Shown here one piece after another: positions 42,887 through 52,675 of a stretch of 64,000 nucleotides of DNA. Made by a program: the position numbers and the translations under genes. The stretch is from Bog-375 sp049698695. GTDB taxonomy: Bacteria; Acidobacteriota; Terriglobia; Bryobacterales; Bryobacteraceae. The notes under the pieces are model-generated. The model had not been told where the DNA came from. It searched no databases and was given only the letters and a program-made list of their open reading frames with translations. Location: the NCBI GenBank assembly GCA_049698695.1, contig JBAVYH010000094.1, positions 24,887 to 88,886 of the forward strand, read 5' to 3'. Position 1 is the first letter of the stretch, and every line of letters starts with the position of its first letter.

Positions 42887-45235
42887 TCAGCCCCGGTATC
42901 CTGCAATCCCGACTGCGCCCCAAACGCTGTGCTGGCTGAGATGCTTGGCGGCCAGTCTGCCGTAATACCCTTCGGGGTCCAGTTCCGCGGCCCGGCGAAA
43001 ATGTCCGATGGCGGCGGTGGTATTCTCAATCGCCAGCATCGCCATTCCGGCACGCCAGTAGAATCCGGCAACCTCCGGCGTGTAATTCGGGGCCATTTCG
43101 TGAGCCCCCGCTTCAATGGCCTGCTGCGCTTCGGCGGACCGGCCCAGCATCGCCAGCGCCCACGCCTGATTGCCACGAATGATTGCGAGGCGCTCCCGCG
43201 CCCCTTTCCGTTCCGTCAGCGAATCGCGGTAGAGTTCGAGCGCGCGCTCCGCGTCCTTCAGCGCCTCGAGCAGCTCCGTGTCTTGAATCAGCCGCAGCTC
43301 GGCGAGGCCACTGTACGCGGCCGAACGTCCTGGCATCAACTTGGTCGCGGCTTCAAAGGCGCGTTTGGCGTCTCCGTAGCGGCCCTGCGCCGTCAGAACC
43401 CGGCCGAGATGCTCGAACGCCAGCGTTTTGCGGGCGGCACCATGCTCGGTTTCCACCAACCCGCGTAAAATCGTTTCCGCTTCCGCCGTCCGCCCGGAAT
43501 AGAACAGCGCGTCCACCCGCATCAGCTTCCAAAGGCCGGTAGAGGGCCAGCCCAAAGCTCCGTCGAGCATCTGCAACGCCTTCCCGTAATGGCATTGCTT
43601 GATTTCGCGCTCGACCAGGTAGGCGCGGAGCGTGTCGTAGCCCTGGAATAGGAACTTTCCGCCAAACAGAAATGCGACGCCAGGCATGGCCCCGAGCCAC
43701 GGGATATGGAAGTAACGCGCAATGCTGTTTCCGTAAAGCAGGACGATCACGACCAGGCCGCCGAAAATCGCCGTGCTTGACTTCGCCCAGTCGTAGCGCG
43801 GAGGACCTCCGGGGCCGATCGGATCATTGGGCTGCGGCTTGCGCTTTTTCAAGGATCCCGTCACGGTTGTGATGATATGGGCCGCCACGAAAAACGCCGG
43901 CAGCAGCCACACCGGCGCATCCGGCCAGTGCCTCTTGACCAGCCAATAGCCGGCGCCGCCCAAAGCCAGAACCATCACCACGCCGGCGGCCGTGTGCGCT
44001 CCGGACGGCTGTGGCGTCTGCAGATCTTCGGGAAGCGTGCCCGTGGCCTGCAGGACCGCTTCTCGCGTGGCCTGCCGCTGGTGGCGGGACTTCCGGTTGG
44101 ACCACCACACCGTATAGATCACGGCAACGATGGGCAGGATCGGAATGATCAGAAACACGGCGTGGTATAGAGAGAAGGCCCGCGGGCTGCGAGAATATCC
44201 AATGCCCCACACGCTTCCATCGGGCGCCACCGCAACGCTCGACGCCATCACAATACCAAGGGCCGGGATCTGCTCGCCATGCCACTGGCTTCCATCGAAC
44301 CAGACCAGGCCCTGGCTGCTCGCAAGCACGAAAACCGGCGGCCGGCCGGCAACTTCGTAGACGCTGGCGGAATCCCTCAGGCCCAGTTCCTGGGGCTTGT
44401 ATCGAACTTTGGGCGCACCGTCGGCGTCGATGCCTACCACGTCACCCCCGTCGCGCACCCAAACGCCGCCGCGCGTTTCTGTTTTCTTTCCGTTTCTGAC
44501 GTACCAGCCGGACGGGGTCGCGCCCAGCAACTCGGCTTCGCCAGTGGCCCCGGCGACGCGCGTCCACGATGCGCCCGCGTATCGCCACAGGCCGTGGTAA
44601 ACCAGCCAGAGCGCGCCGTTTGCGGTCGTTGCCAGTTTGGGAATGCTGGTTGACGGGCCCCAGTGCACGCCGGGCAGGTCGAGCTTGCGAACGGTCCAGG
44701 CGCCGCCCTCGAAGTGCGACAGGTTGCCCTCCTGGTCAATCACCCAAACCTGCCCGTGGCCGGCGGCAATCGATGTGGGTTGTCGGGTCGCGAGCGAATT
44801 CGGATAGCACTGCCACCGTTTGCCATCGAAGTGGACGACGCCATCGGCACCGGCGCCCCAGACTTCATCGCCATCGAGCGCGAACCGCCCGCGAAGATAG
44901 CCGCGCTTCGTCCCGAAGTCGGAAGCAGTGAAACCATGCCAGGATGCGCCATCTAGCCGGCTCAGCCCATCGACGGTCCGCACCCATGCCACCCCGCTGT
45001 CGGAGATGCCGATGCCATAGGCCAGGGTGGCGAGCGGAGGGAGCGGTTCCCATCCGTGCGCCGTTTGGCGAAACACTGTAGCTTTGCCACCGAGAGGGCC
45101 AAAATACCGGAGCAATACGAGAGACCCTACGACGAGGGCTACGGTGGTCAGCCAAACCAGCCAAAGTGCTTTTGCGCTGGGCGCCGCCTTTGGCTGCGCG
45201 TCCATATGTGTGAGCGAGTCTACCGCAGCAGTCAT
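42887..45235 (-). CDS. Membrane protein with N-terminal beta-propeller and C-terminal TPR domain
   Basis: This 782-residue protein has an unusual layout. One helix (LWLVWLTTVALVVGSLVLL, about residues 25-43) leads into six or seven propeller-like repeats (about 60-345), each with a VW start and a SW or RW end: GVVHFDGKRWQCY, NLSHFEGGAWTV, GLVWFDGSQWHG. Five or six further helices follow (about 350-535), then a TPR array (about 560-780; EAETILRGLVETEHG, AKRAFEAATKLMPGRSAAYSG). The propeller is likely periplasmic and the TPRs cytoplasmic, so it may sense or scaffold across the membrane. There is no recognised family and no kinase or protease domain. The start may be ATG 45205. Confidence 0.72.
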   Translation of the reverse strand: MTAAVDSLTHMDAQPKAAPSAKALWLVWLTTVALVVGSLVLLRYFGPLGGKATVFRQTAHGWEPLPPLATLAYGIGISDSGVAWVRTVDGLSRLDGASWHGFTASDFGTKRGYLRGRFALDGDEVWGAGADGVVHFDGKRWQCYPNSLATRQPTSIAAGHGQVWVIDQEGNLSHFEGGAWTVRKLDLPGVHWGPSTSIPKLATTANGALWLVYHGLWRYAGASWTRVAGATGEAELLGATPSGWYVRNGKKTETRGGVWVRDGGDVVGIDADGAPKVRYKPQELGLRDSASVYEVAGRPPVFVLASSQGLVWFDGSQWHGEQIPALGIVMASSVAVAPDGSVWGIGYSRSPRAFSLYHAVFLIIPILPIVAVIYTVWWSNRKSRHQRQATREAVLQATGTLPEDLQTPQPSGAHTAAGVVMVLALGGAGYWLVKRHWPDAPVWLLPAFFVAAHIITTVTGSLKKRKPQPNDPIGPGGPPRYDWAKSSTAIFGGLVVIVLLYGNSIARYFHIPWLGAMPGVAFLFGGKFLFQGYDTLRAYLVEREIKQCHYGKALQMLDGALGWPSTGLWKLMRVDALFYSGRTAEAETILRGLVETEHGAARKTLAFEHLGRVLTAQGRYGDAKRAFEAATKLMPGRSAAYSGLAELRLIQDTELLEALKDAERALELYRDSLTERKGARERLAIIRGNQAWALAMLGRSAEAQQAIEAGAHEMAPNYTPEVAGFYWRAGMAMLAIENTTAAIGHFRRAAELDPEGYYGRLAAKHLSQHSVWGAVGIAGYRG

Positions 45236-45341
45236 GCGGATTCATAGTTAACCAAGGCTAGGGCCTCCCTACTGCCGGTGCTGCCGGCAACAGACACGTT
45301 TCGTTTTCAGCCCTATGATGCGTCCCCGTTTTTTCTTTTCC

Positions 45342-48300
45342 CTATCGCTTCGTAACATCGATCCAGTTGTCATCCGAATCGCGGTCGATGAGCTTGTTAT
45401 AGGGATCGATACCCGCCCGGGTGGGCGGCTGGTCGACGACAATGTCGAAGGTCTGGGTGGGCCCGGTGAGCCACACTCTCTGGAGGTAGAGGGGCTTTTC
45501 TTCGTCCTTCTTGCCGGTGAAAACACCGATATCGATGAGGTCGTGGAGGGGCATGGGGGATTCGTTGCCGCTGCCATCCGACCGCATCTTACGGGCCTGC
45601 ACGGTGAGAGTGACTTTGTATTTGTGGTCGGCGGTTTGCGTGTAGGTAGCCGAAAGGGCCTTGTTGTCGTAGAGGACGATGTTCTCGAAGGCATCGGTGA
45701 TGTAGTACTGCAGCTCGGCGGGGGTTTGGGCACGGAGGGCTTCGACGAGTTGGCGGGTGTCGGGGTACGGGCCGGATTGAGAGTCGTTCGCGTTGGCGTA
45801 GCGATACTGCATGAGAAAGTTGTGCAGGGCGAGGTTGACTTTGTCTTCCCCGATGTAATCGGCGAGAGTGTACATCACCTGGCCGCCCTTCTGATACCAG
45901 ACGTACGGCTCGTTCTGCACAAGCACCACGGGGCGCTCGCGGCGGGTTTCGCCGGCGCGGCCGCGTAAGTAGCGATCGAGTTCATGCTTGAGAAACCGGT
46001 GCATGTTGTCGCGGCCGTACTTCTGCTGCATGACCATGAGGGCGGAGTACTCGGCGAGTGTCTCGGACATCATGTTGGAGCCTTCGACGCGGCCTCCGAT
46101 GAGCTGGTGCGCCCACCACTGATGGCCCAGCTCATGCGCGGTGACGAAATAAGCGAAGTCGATATCGATGGGCTTCTCGACGCGGCCGATGAAGCCGATA
46201 GCTTCGGAAAAGGGTACCGTATTGGGAAAGGACTGCGCGAAAGTGCGGTAGCGGGGGAACTCGAGGATGCGGTATTGGCGGAACTCGAACGGGCTGAAGT
46301 TCTTTTCGTAATAAGCAAGGCCCGCCTTGGACGCGCTGATCATGTCGTCCACATCGTAGTTGTGAGCCGGGGCGTGATAGACCTCGATCGAAATCGGGTT
46401 GGCGACGCCCTGGTACATTTCACGTTTGACGTCGTAGCGGGCGGAGACATAGGCGAAGAAGTCGAGGGTCTTGACGTTGCCCATGTCATAAGAGAAATAG
46501 TGGCGGCCGTTGGCGTGCCAGTCGCGGGTCAGGTAACCGGGGGAGAGCGCGACCTGGTCGTCGGAGGTGCTGACAGTCGTGCGGTAACTGATCCAATCGG
46601 ACTGCGGGCTGAAAAGGTTGATGACGGAGCCAACGGGGTCGCCTCGGTGAGGAAGCAGTTCCTGCTCGGGGAGGTGCTCTTCGCGGCGGCGGCGGGGGTC
46701 GTCCAGTTCCACGCTCGTGTCGTAGCCGATAGTGGGAAAGTAACTGCTGTCGAAAAAAGTGCCTGAGTAGGCGAACTCCGGGCGTTCGTTGCCGTCCTTG
46801 AAGCCGCGGCTGGTGTAGCCGACGTCAAAGGTGAGGTTCAGCTTGTCGCCCGGGGCCAGCGGGGTATCGAGCTGGTAGATCGTGTAAAGGGCGCGGGGAC
46901 TCGTGGACACGATGTGGAAGGGACGGTCGAAGCGCACATTCGAGACGGACTGCTGCGCATTGGTGATGTGGACCTGGCTGATAGGCTGCGCGGTCTTGTT
47001 CTGAAGCACGAAGTGGCCGGTGCCGGAGAAGGAGCGCCGCTCAGGAAAGATATCGATGTTGGCGTCGACGGCGATGACTTTGGGCTGCGCCAGGTGCTCG
47101 TATTTCTTGAAGTCACGTTCGTAGTTGGCGCTGATATCGCGGCGGTCCTGGGCGGTAAGGTACTCGTTGAGGACGTGAGCGTTGTAGAAGTACCATGTGC
47201 CGCTGCCGATGGCGATGAGGAGAAAGATCGCTGCCGCGGGGATGAGCCGCGGCGCGCGCTGCGCGGCAAGACGGAAGCGCGCCCGCCAGGCGTCGTCGGC
47301 CCCACGGCGGGCGAGCGCGATGGAAATCGTGGCCAGCACGCAGGAGATGGAAAGCCAGTAAGTGATGGACCAGAAGAGTGCAGGCACGAAATGGCCATAG
47401 CCGTTCATGTCCGAGTAAATGTAGGGCGGCGTGTTGCCGAACAGATAAAGCGTATTCTCCCATCCGAAGGCGAAAAGGATGGGATTGATAACGAAGATGC
47501 CGATGACAATGCCGTGACCGATGAACTTGTTCGAGACTATGGTTTGAACGAACAGTGCAAGCAGCGTGAAAGTGAGCACCTGGGGGAAAGTGACCACATA
47601 TAGCTCTTTGGCATATTGTCCGATCTCGTAGTTGTAATACCCGGCGACAGTCTGCATCAGAATGCCACAGAGGCCGGCGATGGTGAGGAGGGCCAACTCG
47701 ACGAAGCAGAGGGCGAAGAACTTCGAGAACCAGTCTGTGGTTTCCGAAATCGGCAGCGCATCGTGGATGCCGTCGAAGTGCGTGTCGCGCTCGTGCCAGA
47801 TGAGCTCGGCGGCGTAAAGGACGGCGACAATGTAAAAGAAGAGCAGTGCGCCGCCCTCGACGGCTTGCAGCATCAAGTAAGTCACCGGCCAGACATTCTG
47901 GTCGTCGACGCGGCCCGCATAATGGCCGTTGCTCATGGCAATGCTGGCCATCAGAACCGTGAGAACCCAGAAAGGAACTTCGCGCGCCACGTTCGACATG
48001 CGCAGGCGGGTGAGCCAGGCGAGTTGCGTCAGGGTCGTTCGGAAACCGAAGACCTGCCGCGCACCGGGAAGCTTCGCCGCCACCAGGCTGCGCCGTGGCG
48101 CGACGTCGGCCAGATCCTGCTCGCGGGCCAGGGCGGCGCGTTTGCCGCTGGAGCGGGCAGTCAGCGCCTCCACCGACATGGGGAAGAGCTTCCAAAGCAC
48201 GACGAGCGCAAGCAGGCCGATGGAGCCCCAAAGCAACCGGTTATACAGGAAGACGCCGTTGGCGGCATGCGCCGACCACGAGTAGAGCAGCATGTTGCGC

Positions 48301-48995
48301 TCGACGACGGTCCAGTAGCGGGTGATGGCGTCGTTATACAGCAAACCGACCGGATCGAGAACGCCGGACCAGAAGCGCTCGAGTGATCGCGTGGCGCTGA
48401 AAATGCCGATGCCGAGCAGATAGAGCACGAAAATCGCCGCGCCCTGCAGATAAACGATGAAGATCTTGCGCGAGAGCGCTGCGACCAGAAAGAAGAGCGA
48501 GCCGAAATAGAAAATCTGGAAAACCACGATGGAGAAGAACGGCTGCAGATACCAGGCCAGATGGTTCGGGCCGATGCGGACATGGTCCGCCCAGGGCGCC
48601 AGCGTGCCGAAGAACTCGCCAAACAACAGGCCGGAGAAAGCGAAGACAGTGCAAACGAACGAGCCGGCCCAGCGGCCGCCGAGGTAGGCGACCTTGGAGA
48701 CGGGCTTGGTGAAGAGGATCTGCACCGTGTCGCGCTGGAAGTCGCGCAGGATGGAAGTGCCGAAGATCGCGGCAATCATGATGATGCCGAAAAAGCCGAT
48801 GGCGAGATCGTTAACGATGTTGGCGTACGGGCCGTTCAGCAGAACCCTGCTATTGCTGCTGCCGACCGGCCCGAAGCCTTCGGCGGCGACGGAGAAAAAG
48901 CTGAACATGAACCAGACTGCGAAGTAGACGTACGTCGACAGGCTCTTGAACCGGAATTTGAGCTCGAAGGTGAAGAACTCCCAGAACATGGTCAT
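45342..48995 (-). CDS. Fused ABC-2 permease and M1-family metallopeptidase
   Basis: This 1217-residue fusion contains two ABC-2-type six-helix permease units (about residues 15-270 and 310-590) joined to a C-terminal M1 peptidase (about 620-1190). The peptidase has the zinc motif HELGHQWW from His954 and the downstream Glu in SETLAEYSALMVM. It probably forms a transporter with the ATPase encoded 22 bases upstream. The peptidase domain would be periplasmic and may process the exported or imported peptide. Fusions of this kind are known in Acidobacteriota and Bacteroidota, but their substrates are not established. Confidence 0.88.
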   Translation of the reverse strand: MTMFWEFFTFELKFRFKSLSTYVYFAVWFMFSFFSVAAEGFGPVGSSNSRVLLNGPYANIVNDLAIGFFGIIMIAAIFGTSILRDFQRDTVQILFTKPVSKVAYLGGRWAGSFVCTVFAFSGLLFGEFFGTLAPWADHVRIGPNHLAWYLQPFFSIVVFQIFYFGSLFFLVAALSRKIFIVYLQGAAIFVLYLLGIGIFSATRSLERFWSGVLDPVGLLYNDAITRYWTVVERNMLLYSWSAHAANGVFLYNRLLWGSIGLLALVVLWKLFPMSVEALTARSSGKRAALAREQDLADVAPRRSLVAAKLPGARQVFGFRTTLTQLAWLTRLRMSNVAREVPFWVLTVLMASIAMSNGHYAGRVDDQNVWPVTYLMLQAVEGGALLFFYIVAVLYAAELIWHERDTHFDGIHDALPISETTDWFSKFFALCFVELALLTIAGLCGILMQTVAGYYNYEIGQYAKELYVVTFPQVLTFTLLALFVQTIVSNKFIGHGIVIGIFVINPILFAFGWENTLYLFGNTPPYIYSDMNGYGHFVPALFWSITYWLSISCVLATISIALARRGADDAWRARFRLAAQRAPRLIPAAAIFLLIAIGSGTWYFYNAHVLNEYLTAQDRRDISANYERDFKKYEHLAQPKVIAVDANIDIFPERRSFSGTGHFVLQNKTAQPISQVHITNAQQSVSNVRFDRPFHIVSTSPRALYTIYQLDTPLAPGDKLNLTFDVGYTSRGFKDGNERPEFAYSGTFFDSSYFPTIGYDTSVELDDPRRRREEHLPEQELLPHRGDPVGSVINLFSPQSDWISYRTTVSTSDDQVALSPGYLTRDWHANGRHYFSYDMGNVKTLDFFAYVSARYDVKREMYQGVANPISIEVYHAPAHNYDVDDMISASKAGLAYYEKNFSPFEFRQYRILEFPRYRTFAQSFPNTVPFSEAIGFIGRVEKPIDIDFAYFVTAHELGHQWWAHQLIGGRVEGSNMMSETLAEYSALMVMQQKYGRDNMHRFLKHELDRYLRGRAGETRRERPVVLVQNEPYVWYQKGGQVMYTLADYIGEDKVNLALHNFLMQYRYANANDSQSGPYPDTRQLVEALRAQTPAELQYYITDAFENIVLYDNKALSATYTQTADHKYKVTLTVQARKMRSDGSGNESPMPLHDLIDIGVFTGKKDEEKPLYLQRVWLTGPTQTFDIVVDQPPTRAGIDPYNKLIDRDSDDNWIDVTKR

Positions 48996-49017
48996 CTCGC
49001 AAGTCTCCTTGGCCGGA

Positions 49018-49899
49018 TTAGTTCTTTGCCTGGTGGGCGAGGCTCAGGAAGTAAACATCTTCGAGGCCGGACTCCACCGCGCGGAAGCCGTCGCCGGGAC
49101 TGGACTCGGCGCAGACGCGGACCTCATGCAGGCCGCCGATCAGATGAGTGGAGATGACGTGCAAGGCCGTCTCCAGGGCGCGGAGCTCGTCGTCCGTGGC
49201 CACCACCTTGGACCAGATCTTTCCGCGCAGGGATTCGAGCGCCTCGGCCGGAGCGCCTTCGAGAAGCAGCTCGCCGTTGGAAATGATCGCCATGCGGGGG
49301 CAGAGCTCGCGCACGTCGTCGACGATGTGAGTGGAGAGAATGACGGTGACGTTGGAGCCGATAGCACTCAGCAGGTTGAGAAACCGGTTGCGCTCCGCCG
49401 GGTCGAGGCCGGCGGTCGGCTCGTCGACGATAATCAGCTTCGGGTTGGCGAGCAGCGCCTGGGCAATGCCAAAGCGCTGCTTCATCCCGCCGGAGTAAGT
49501 GCTCAGCGCCTTCTTGCGCTCATTCCACAGATTGGTCTGGTTCAGGATCGCCTCCACCATCTGCTTGCGCTCCGTCTTGTTGGTGACGCCTTTCATGACC
49601 GCAAGGTGCTGCAGCATGTCGTAGGCGGAGAGCTTCGGGTACACCCCGAATTCCTGCGGCAGATAACCGAGGATCTTGCGCACCTCGTCTTTTTGGGTGA
49701 GCACGTTCAGCCCGTCAAGGTCGATCGACCCTGTGTCGGGGTCCTGCAGGGTCGCAACCGTGCGCATGAGGGAGCTCTTGCCCGCGCCGTTTGGACCCAA
49801 AAGGCCGAACATGAGGTTCCCGATAGTGAGCGAAAGGTTCTTCAGCGCCTTTACGCCGTTTGGGTATGTCTTGGATAGGCCGGTTATCGTGAGCGCCAA
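49018..49899 (-). CDS. ABC transporter ATPase for the fused permease-peptidase
   Basis: This 293-residue ATPase has Walker A LLGPNGAGKSSL, signature STYSGGMKQRFGIAQAL, Walker B LIIVDEPTAGLDP and the switch His in VILSTHIVDDV. The C-terminal extension (about 215-293) matches drug- or lantibiotic-type ABC-2 ATPases. It is directly upstream of, and in the same operon as, the fused permease-peptidase. Confidence 0.92.
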   Translation of the reverse strand: MALTITGLSKTYPNGVKALKNLSLTIGNLMFGLLGPNGAGKSSLMRTVATLQDPDTGSIDLDGLNVLTQKDEVRKILGYLPQEFGVYPKLSAYDMLQHLAVMKGVTNKTERKQMVEAILNQTNLWNERKKALSTYSGGMKQRFGIAQALLANPKLIIVDEPTAGLDPAERNRFLNLLSAIGSNVTVILSTHIVDDVRELCPRMAIISNGELLLEGAPAEALESLRGKIWSKVVATDDELRALETALHVISTHLIGGLHEVRVCAESSPGDGFRAVESGLEDVYFLSLAHQAKN

Positions 49900-50004
49900 G
49901 GGAACTGACCTCCGATTTCAGTGGTTTGCCCGACTATTCTCGCGCGGCTCTGGCATACGGCAGCACGCGAGCGCAGGTCTCAGGATCTTTCGATGATACC
50001 AATC

Positions 50005-50081
50005 TGGCGCGCCCGGAGAGACTCGAACTCCCGACCTACTGGTTCGAAGCCAGCCGCTCTATCCACCTGAGCTACGGGCGC
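50005..50081 (-). tRNA. tRNA-Arg (anticodon TCG)
   Basis: On the minus strand the acceptor stem GCGCCCG (50081-50075) pairs with CGGGCGC (50015-50009), followed by a discriminator G and an encoded CCA (50007-50005). The D arm AGCTCAGGTGGATAGAGC, anticodon stem-loop CTGGCTTCGAACCAG (loop CTTCGAA, anticodon TCG) and T arm GGGAGTTCGAGTCTCTC are all present. It would read CGA arginine codons, and possibly other CGN codons depending on modification. Confidence 0.96.
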
Positions 50082-50131
50082 GCTACCGCAATTTTAGCAG
50101 GGAGGGGAGATACCATCCCGCCTCCCATGTA

Positions 50132-50986
50132 TTACTGCTCGGCGACCACGGGATTGAACAGCTCGCCGAGGCCTTCGATCCGGATGCGAACCTCATCGCC
50201 GGGCCGGAGCCAGCGCGGCGGCTTGCGGGCGAAGCCCACGCCGGCGGGAGTGCCGGTGGCGATGATATCGCCCGGCTCCAGAGTGAACACGCCCGAGAGA
50301 TAAGCGATGAGCTGGGGCACCTTGAAGATGAGGTTGCTGGTGTTGGAATCCTGCATGGTCTCGCCGTTGAGATTGAGCGAAATGCGCAGGTTGTGCGGGT
50401 CGGCAATCTCGTCGGCGGTAACCACGGCGGGGCCCATCGGCGCGAAGGTGTCGCACGTCTTGCCGATCATCCACTGTGAAGTAGCCATCTGAAGATCCCG
50501 CGCGCTCACATCGTTGAGGATGGTGTAGCCGAAGACGTAGTCGCGCCAGTGATCTTCCGCGATGTGCCGCCCGCGGCGGCCAATCACCACGGCGAATTCT
50601 GCTTCGTAATCCGGCTTGGCGGAGTTCTTGGGCAGCACGATGGGGTGGCCCGGGCCGACGACCGCGGTCGGAAACTTGGCGAACATGACCGGCACTTCGG
50701 GAATGGGGAGCTTCGCTTCCGCCGCGTGGTCGCGATAGTTGAGGCCGATGCAGATCACTTTGGGCGGGCGCGGAATGGGCGCGGCGAAGACGACACCGGC
50801 GGGGTCCAGGATGTGGCCCGAAGGTGCGCCGCCGATCCAGCGCTGCACCCGGTCCTGGGCGTCGGCGCCGCCTTCCATCACCTCGATCAGGCTCGAGAAG
50901 CCGGCGCCGCGAAGTGCAATCACCCGGTCATCCAATTGGACGCCCGGCTCCCTGTACCCGTCTCGCTGAATGGTTACGTAACGCAA
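50132..50986 (-). CDS. Fumarylacetoacetate hydrolase family protein
   Basis: This 284-residue FAH-family enzyme shows VICIGLNYRDHAAE, KPDYEAEFAVVIGRRGRHI and VFGYTILNDVSARDLQ, with GKTCDTFAPMGPAVVTADEI, which supply the metal-binding Glu, Glu and Asp. GDIIATGTPAGVGFARKPP is the substrate lid region. Family members hydrolyse or decarboxylate acyl pyruvates such as acylpyruvate or 2-keto-3-deoxy sugar acids. The exact substrate is unclear. The start is TTG 50986, about 15 bases after a minus-strand TACAAT element. Confidence 0.9.
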   Translation of the reverse strand: MRYVTIQRDGYREPGVQLDDRVIALRGAGFSSLIEVMEGGADAQDRVQRWIGGAPSGHILDPAGVVFAAPIPRPPKVICIGLNYRDHAAEAKLPIPEVPVMFAKFPTAVVGPGHPIVLPKNSAKPDYEAEFAVVIGRRGRHIAEDHWRDYVFGYTILNDVSARDLQMATSQWMIGKTCDTFAPMGPAVVTADEIADPHNLRISLNLNGETMQDSNTSNLIFKVPQLIAYLSGVFTLEPGDIIATGTPAGVGFARKPPRWLRPGDEVRIRIEGLGELFNPVVAEQ

Positions 50987-51007
50987 TTTAACGATTCCCC
51001 GCTGAAA

Positions 51008-51042
51008 ATTGTATCATTGCGCCGGGCTCGGTCTGCTATGAT
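51008..51042. promoter_or_regulatory. Divergent promoter elements of the FAH and desaturase genes
   Basis: TACAAT on the minus strand (51008-51013) faces the FAH gene. On the plus strand the extended -10 TGCTATGAT (51034-51042) faces the desaturase gene. The two -10 elements are about 24 bases apart, so the promoters may interfere with each other. Confidence 0.45.
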
Positions 51043-51140
51043 TGGAGCACCGAGTCTTTTGAGCCTGGCAGGGGATTTTCCGCGCAGAGCCTTCGAGAGA
51101 GTCGAATTCCCGCACAAATTGAGGGGTACTGGGGTAACCA

Positions 51141-51863
51141 ATGAGTATTCTGTGGATGTCGGCGATCACGCTGGTGATCCTGCAAGTGTCTGTCTTTTGC
51201 ACGACGATTTACCTGCACCGGGCTAAGACCCATCGGGGGTTGGAGCTGCATCCGATGGTCGGACTGCTGATGCACCTGGAGTTGAGCCTGTTCACCGGCG
51301 TCGTCCCACGAGAATGGGCCGCCGTGCACCGCAAGCATCATCATTTTTCCGACGCGGAGGGCGATCCCCATAGCCCGTACATCTACGGCCTCTGGACTGT
51401 GCTGTTCGGCAATTATTTCCTCTATCGCCGCGTGACCAAGGACCGGGCCGTGATCCGCAAGTACACCCCGGACTGGAAGAACGACGCGCTCGACCGCCTG
51501 CCCTTCATGCATTACGCCGCGCTCGGCGGGATCGCCATTTTCATGCTGATGTTCGGCATATGGTGGGGTCTCGCGGCGTGGGCCACGCACGCGGTGCTGT
51601 ATGTTCTGCTGAATTCGTCGGTCAATAGCGTCTGCCACATGGTGGGCTACCGCAACTTCGATAACCAGGCCACCAACCTCAAATCGATCGCCATGCTGAC
51701 GGCGGGCGAAGGCCTGCACAACAATCACCATGAGTTTCCAACTTCGGCGCGGTTCGCCTGGCGCGGGCATGAGATCGACCTGGCATGGTCGGTGATTTGC
51801 GCGCTCGAAGCGCTGCACCTGGCGCGAGTGAAACCGCTGCCGGCGGAAAGAGTGGCGGCGTAA
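51141..51863 (+). CDS. Acyl-CoA/acyl-lipid fatty acid desaturase
   Basis: This 240-residue di-iron membrane desaturase has the three histidine boxes HRAKTH, HRKHHHF and HNNHH, with DPHSPYIYGLW after the second box. It introduces a cis double bond into fatty acyl chains, likely delta-9, and adjusts membrane fluidity. It is shorter than many homologues (about 280-400) and has two hydrophobic hairpins. ATG 51141 follows a leader of about 95 bases. Confidence 0.92.
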   Translation: MSILWMSAITLVILQVSVFCTTIYLHRAKTHRGLELHPMVGLLMHLELSLFTGVVPREWAAVHRKHHHFSDAEGDPHSPYIYGLWTVLFGNYFLYRRVTKDRAVIRKYTPDWKNDALDRLPFMHYAALGGIAIFMLMFGIWWGLAAWATHAVLYVLLNSSVNSVCHMVGYRNFDNQATNLKSIAMLTAGEGLHNNHHEFPTSARFAWRGHEIDLAWSVICALEALHLARVKPLPAERVAA

Positions 51864-51905
51864 GCGGCCCCTCAACTCCGATCGGCCTGTTGGCTGCAAC
51901 CGCCT

Positions 51906-52670
51906 TCATCGGTTCGGGCGGTAGCCGTCCAGCCGAAGGCGCGCCAGCGGGCCGCCGTCTTTGGTGCGAATGTCGATGACGCCCTCGGCTTCTTCGGGCG
52001 TTCGATCGCTGAGAAACACGTAGGCCACACCGCCCGGAATCGTCTGCACCGAAGGACGCGCAACGTCCCGCATGCGCCGCAGCAGATCCCAATCCACCGT
52101 CAGCTTGACCGGCGAGCGGTCGGTAATTGCAAACTGGTACGCGTAACGGTCCGCGAAGCGCGACGCCGAGCACTTCAGCGCGAGGTCGATCTGCACGGTC
52201 GCGCCGGCGGCGTCGAGCGAGCCGCGAATCGAATAGTTCTTCACCCGCGCGTCGCTTTCGATCAGGTCGGGATAGCCTTCCTCGCGGTCCGCGCCGCCTT
52301 CTTCCGCTTCGCTACGCACGCGGATGGCGACCGGTTTTTCCGGCGTGCCGATCCAGAGATTACTTGCCGCGCTGCGTTCGGAAGATGCGCAGCAGAAAGT
52401 CATCTCCAACTGGCCGGCCACAGCCGCGCGGTCGATGCCTGCATCCGGCCAGCGCACGGGAAGGGCCGAGGAGCCGAGATTGCGCACCTGGTTCGCGAAA
52501 CAGTAGCGGTCCTTGGCCAAGGCGTGCGCTGCGGAATGCCACTCCAGCACGCCCGGTACCACGCCTTGCTCAGCCGGCCCGCCCGGCGGGCACACCGTGG
52601 CAGCGTTGGCGGGCGGAAAAAGAAGGCATAAGACGGTGGCTGCAACCCCGCGGCCTAAGAGCGAAAGTAT
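51906..52670 (-). CDS. Secreted protein of unknown function, possible ATA start
   Basis: A typical signal peptide (LSLLGRGVAATVLCLLFPPANA) is followed by about 225 residues with several Cys pairs, for example EMTFCCASSERS. Homology is not recognised. No ATG, GTG or TTG lies close before the signal peptide. The codon at the expected place is ATA 52670, preceded at nine bases by AAGGAGGT, a full ribosome-binding consensus that is also part of a palindromic repeat. GTG 52778 or ATG 52808 would start inside the repeat region. The reading frame itself is convincing; the start is not. Confidence 0.6.
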   Translation of the reverse strand: MLSLLGRGVAATVLCLLFPPANAATVCPPGGPAEQGVVPGVLEWHSAAHALAKDRYCFANQVRNLGSSALPVRWPDAGIDRAAVAGQLEMTFCCASSERSAASNLWIGTPEKPVAIRVRSEAEEGGADREEGYPDLIESDARVKNYSIRGSLDAAGATVQIDLALKCSASRFADRYAYQFAITDRSPVKLTVDWDLLRRMRDVARPSVQTIPGGVAYVFLSDRTPEEAEGVIDIRTKDGGPLARLRLDGYRPNR

Positions 52671-52675
52671 GCGGG

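Noticed and set aside
45315..45968. Plus-strand open frame opposite the M1 peptidase domain, rich in Val and Gly
   Set aside because: It is a mirror frame of a real coding region and has no recognisable motif.
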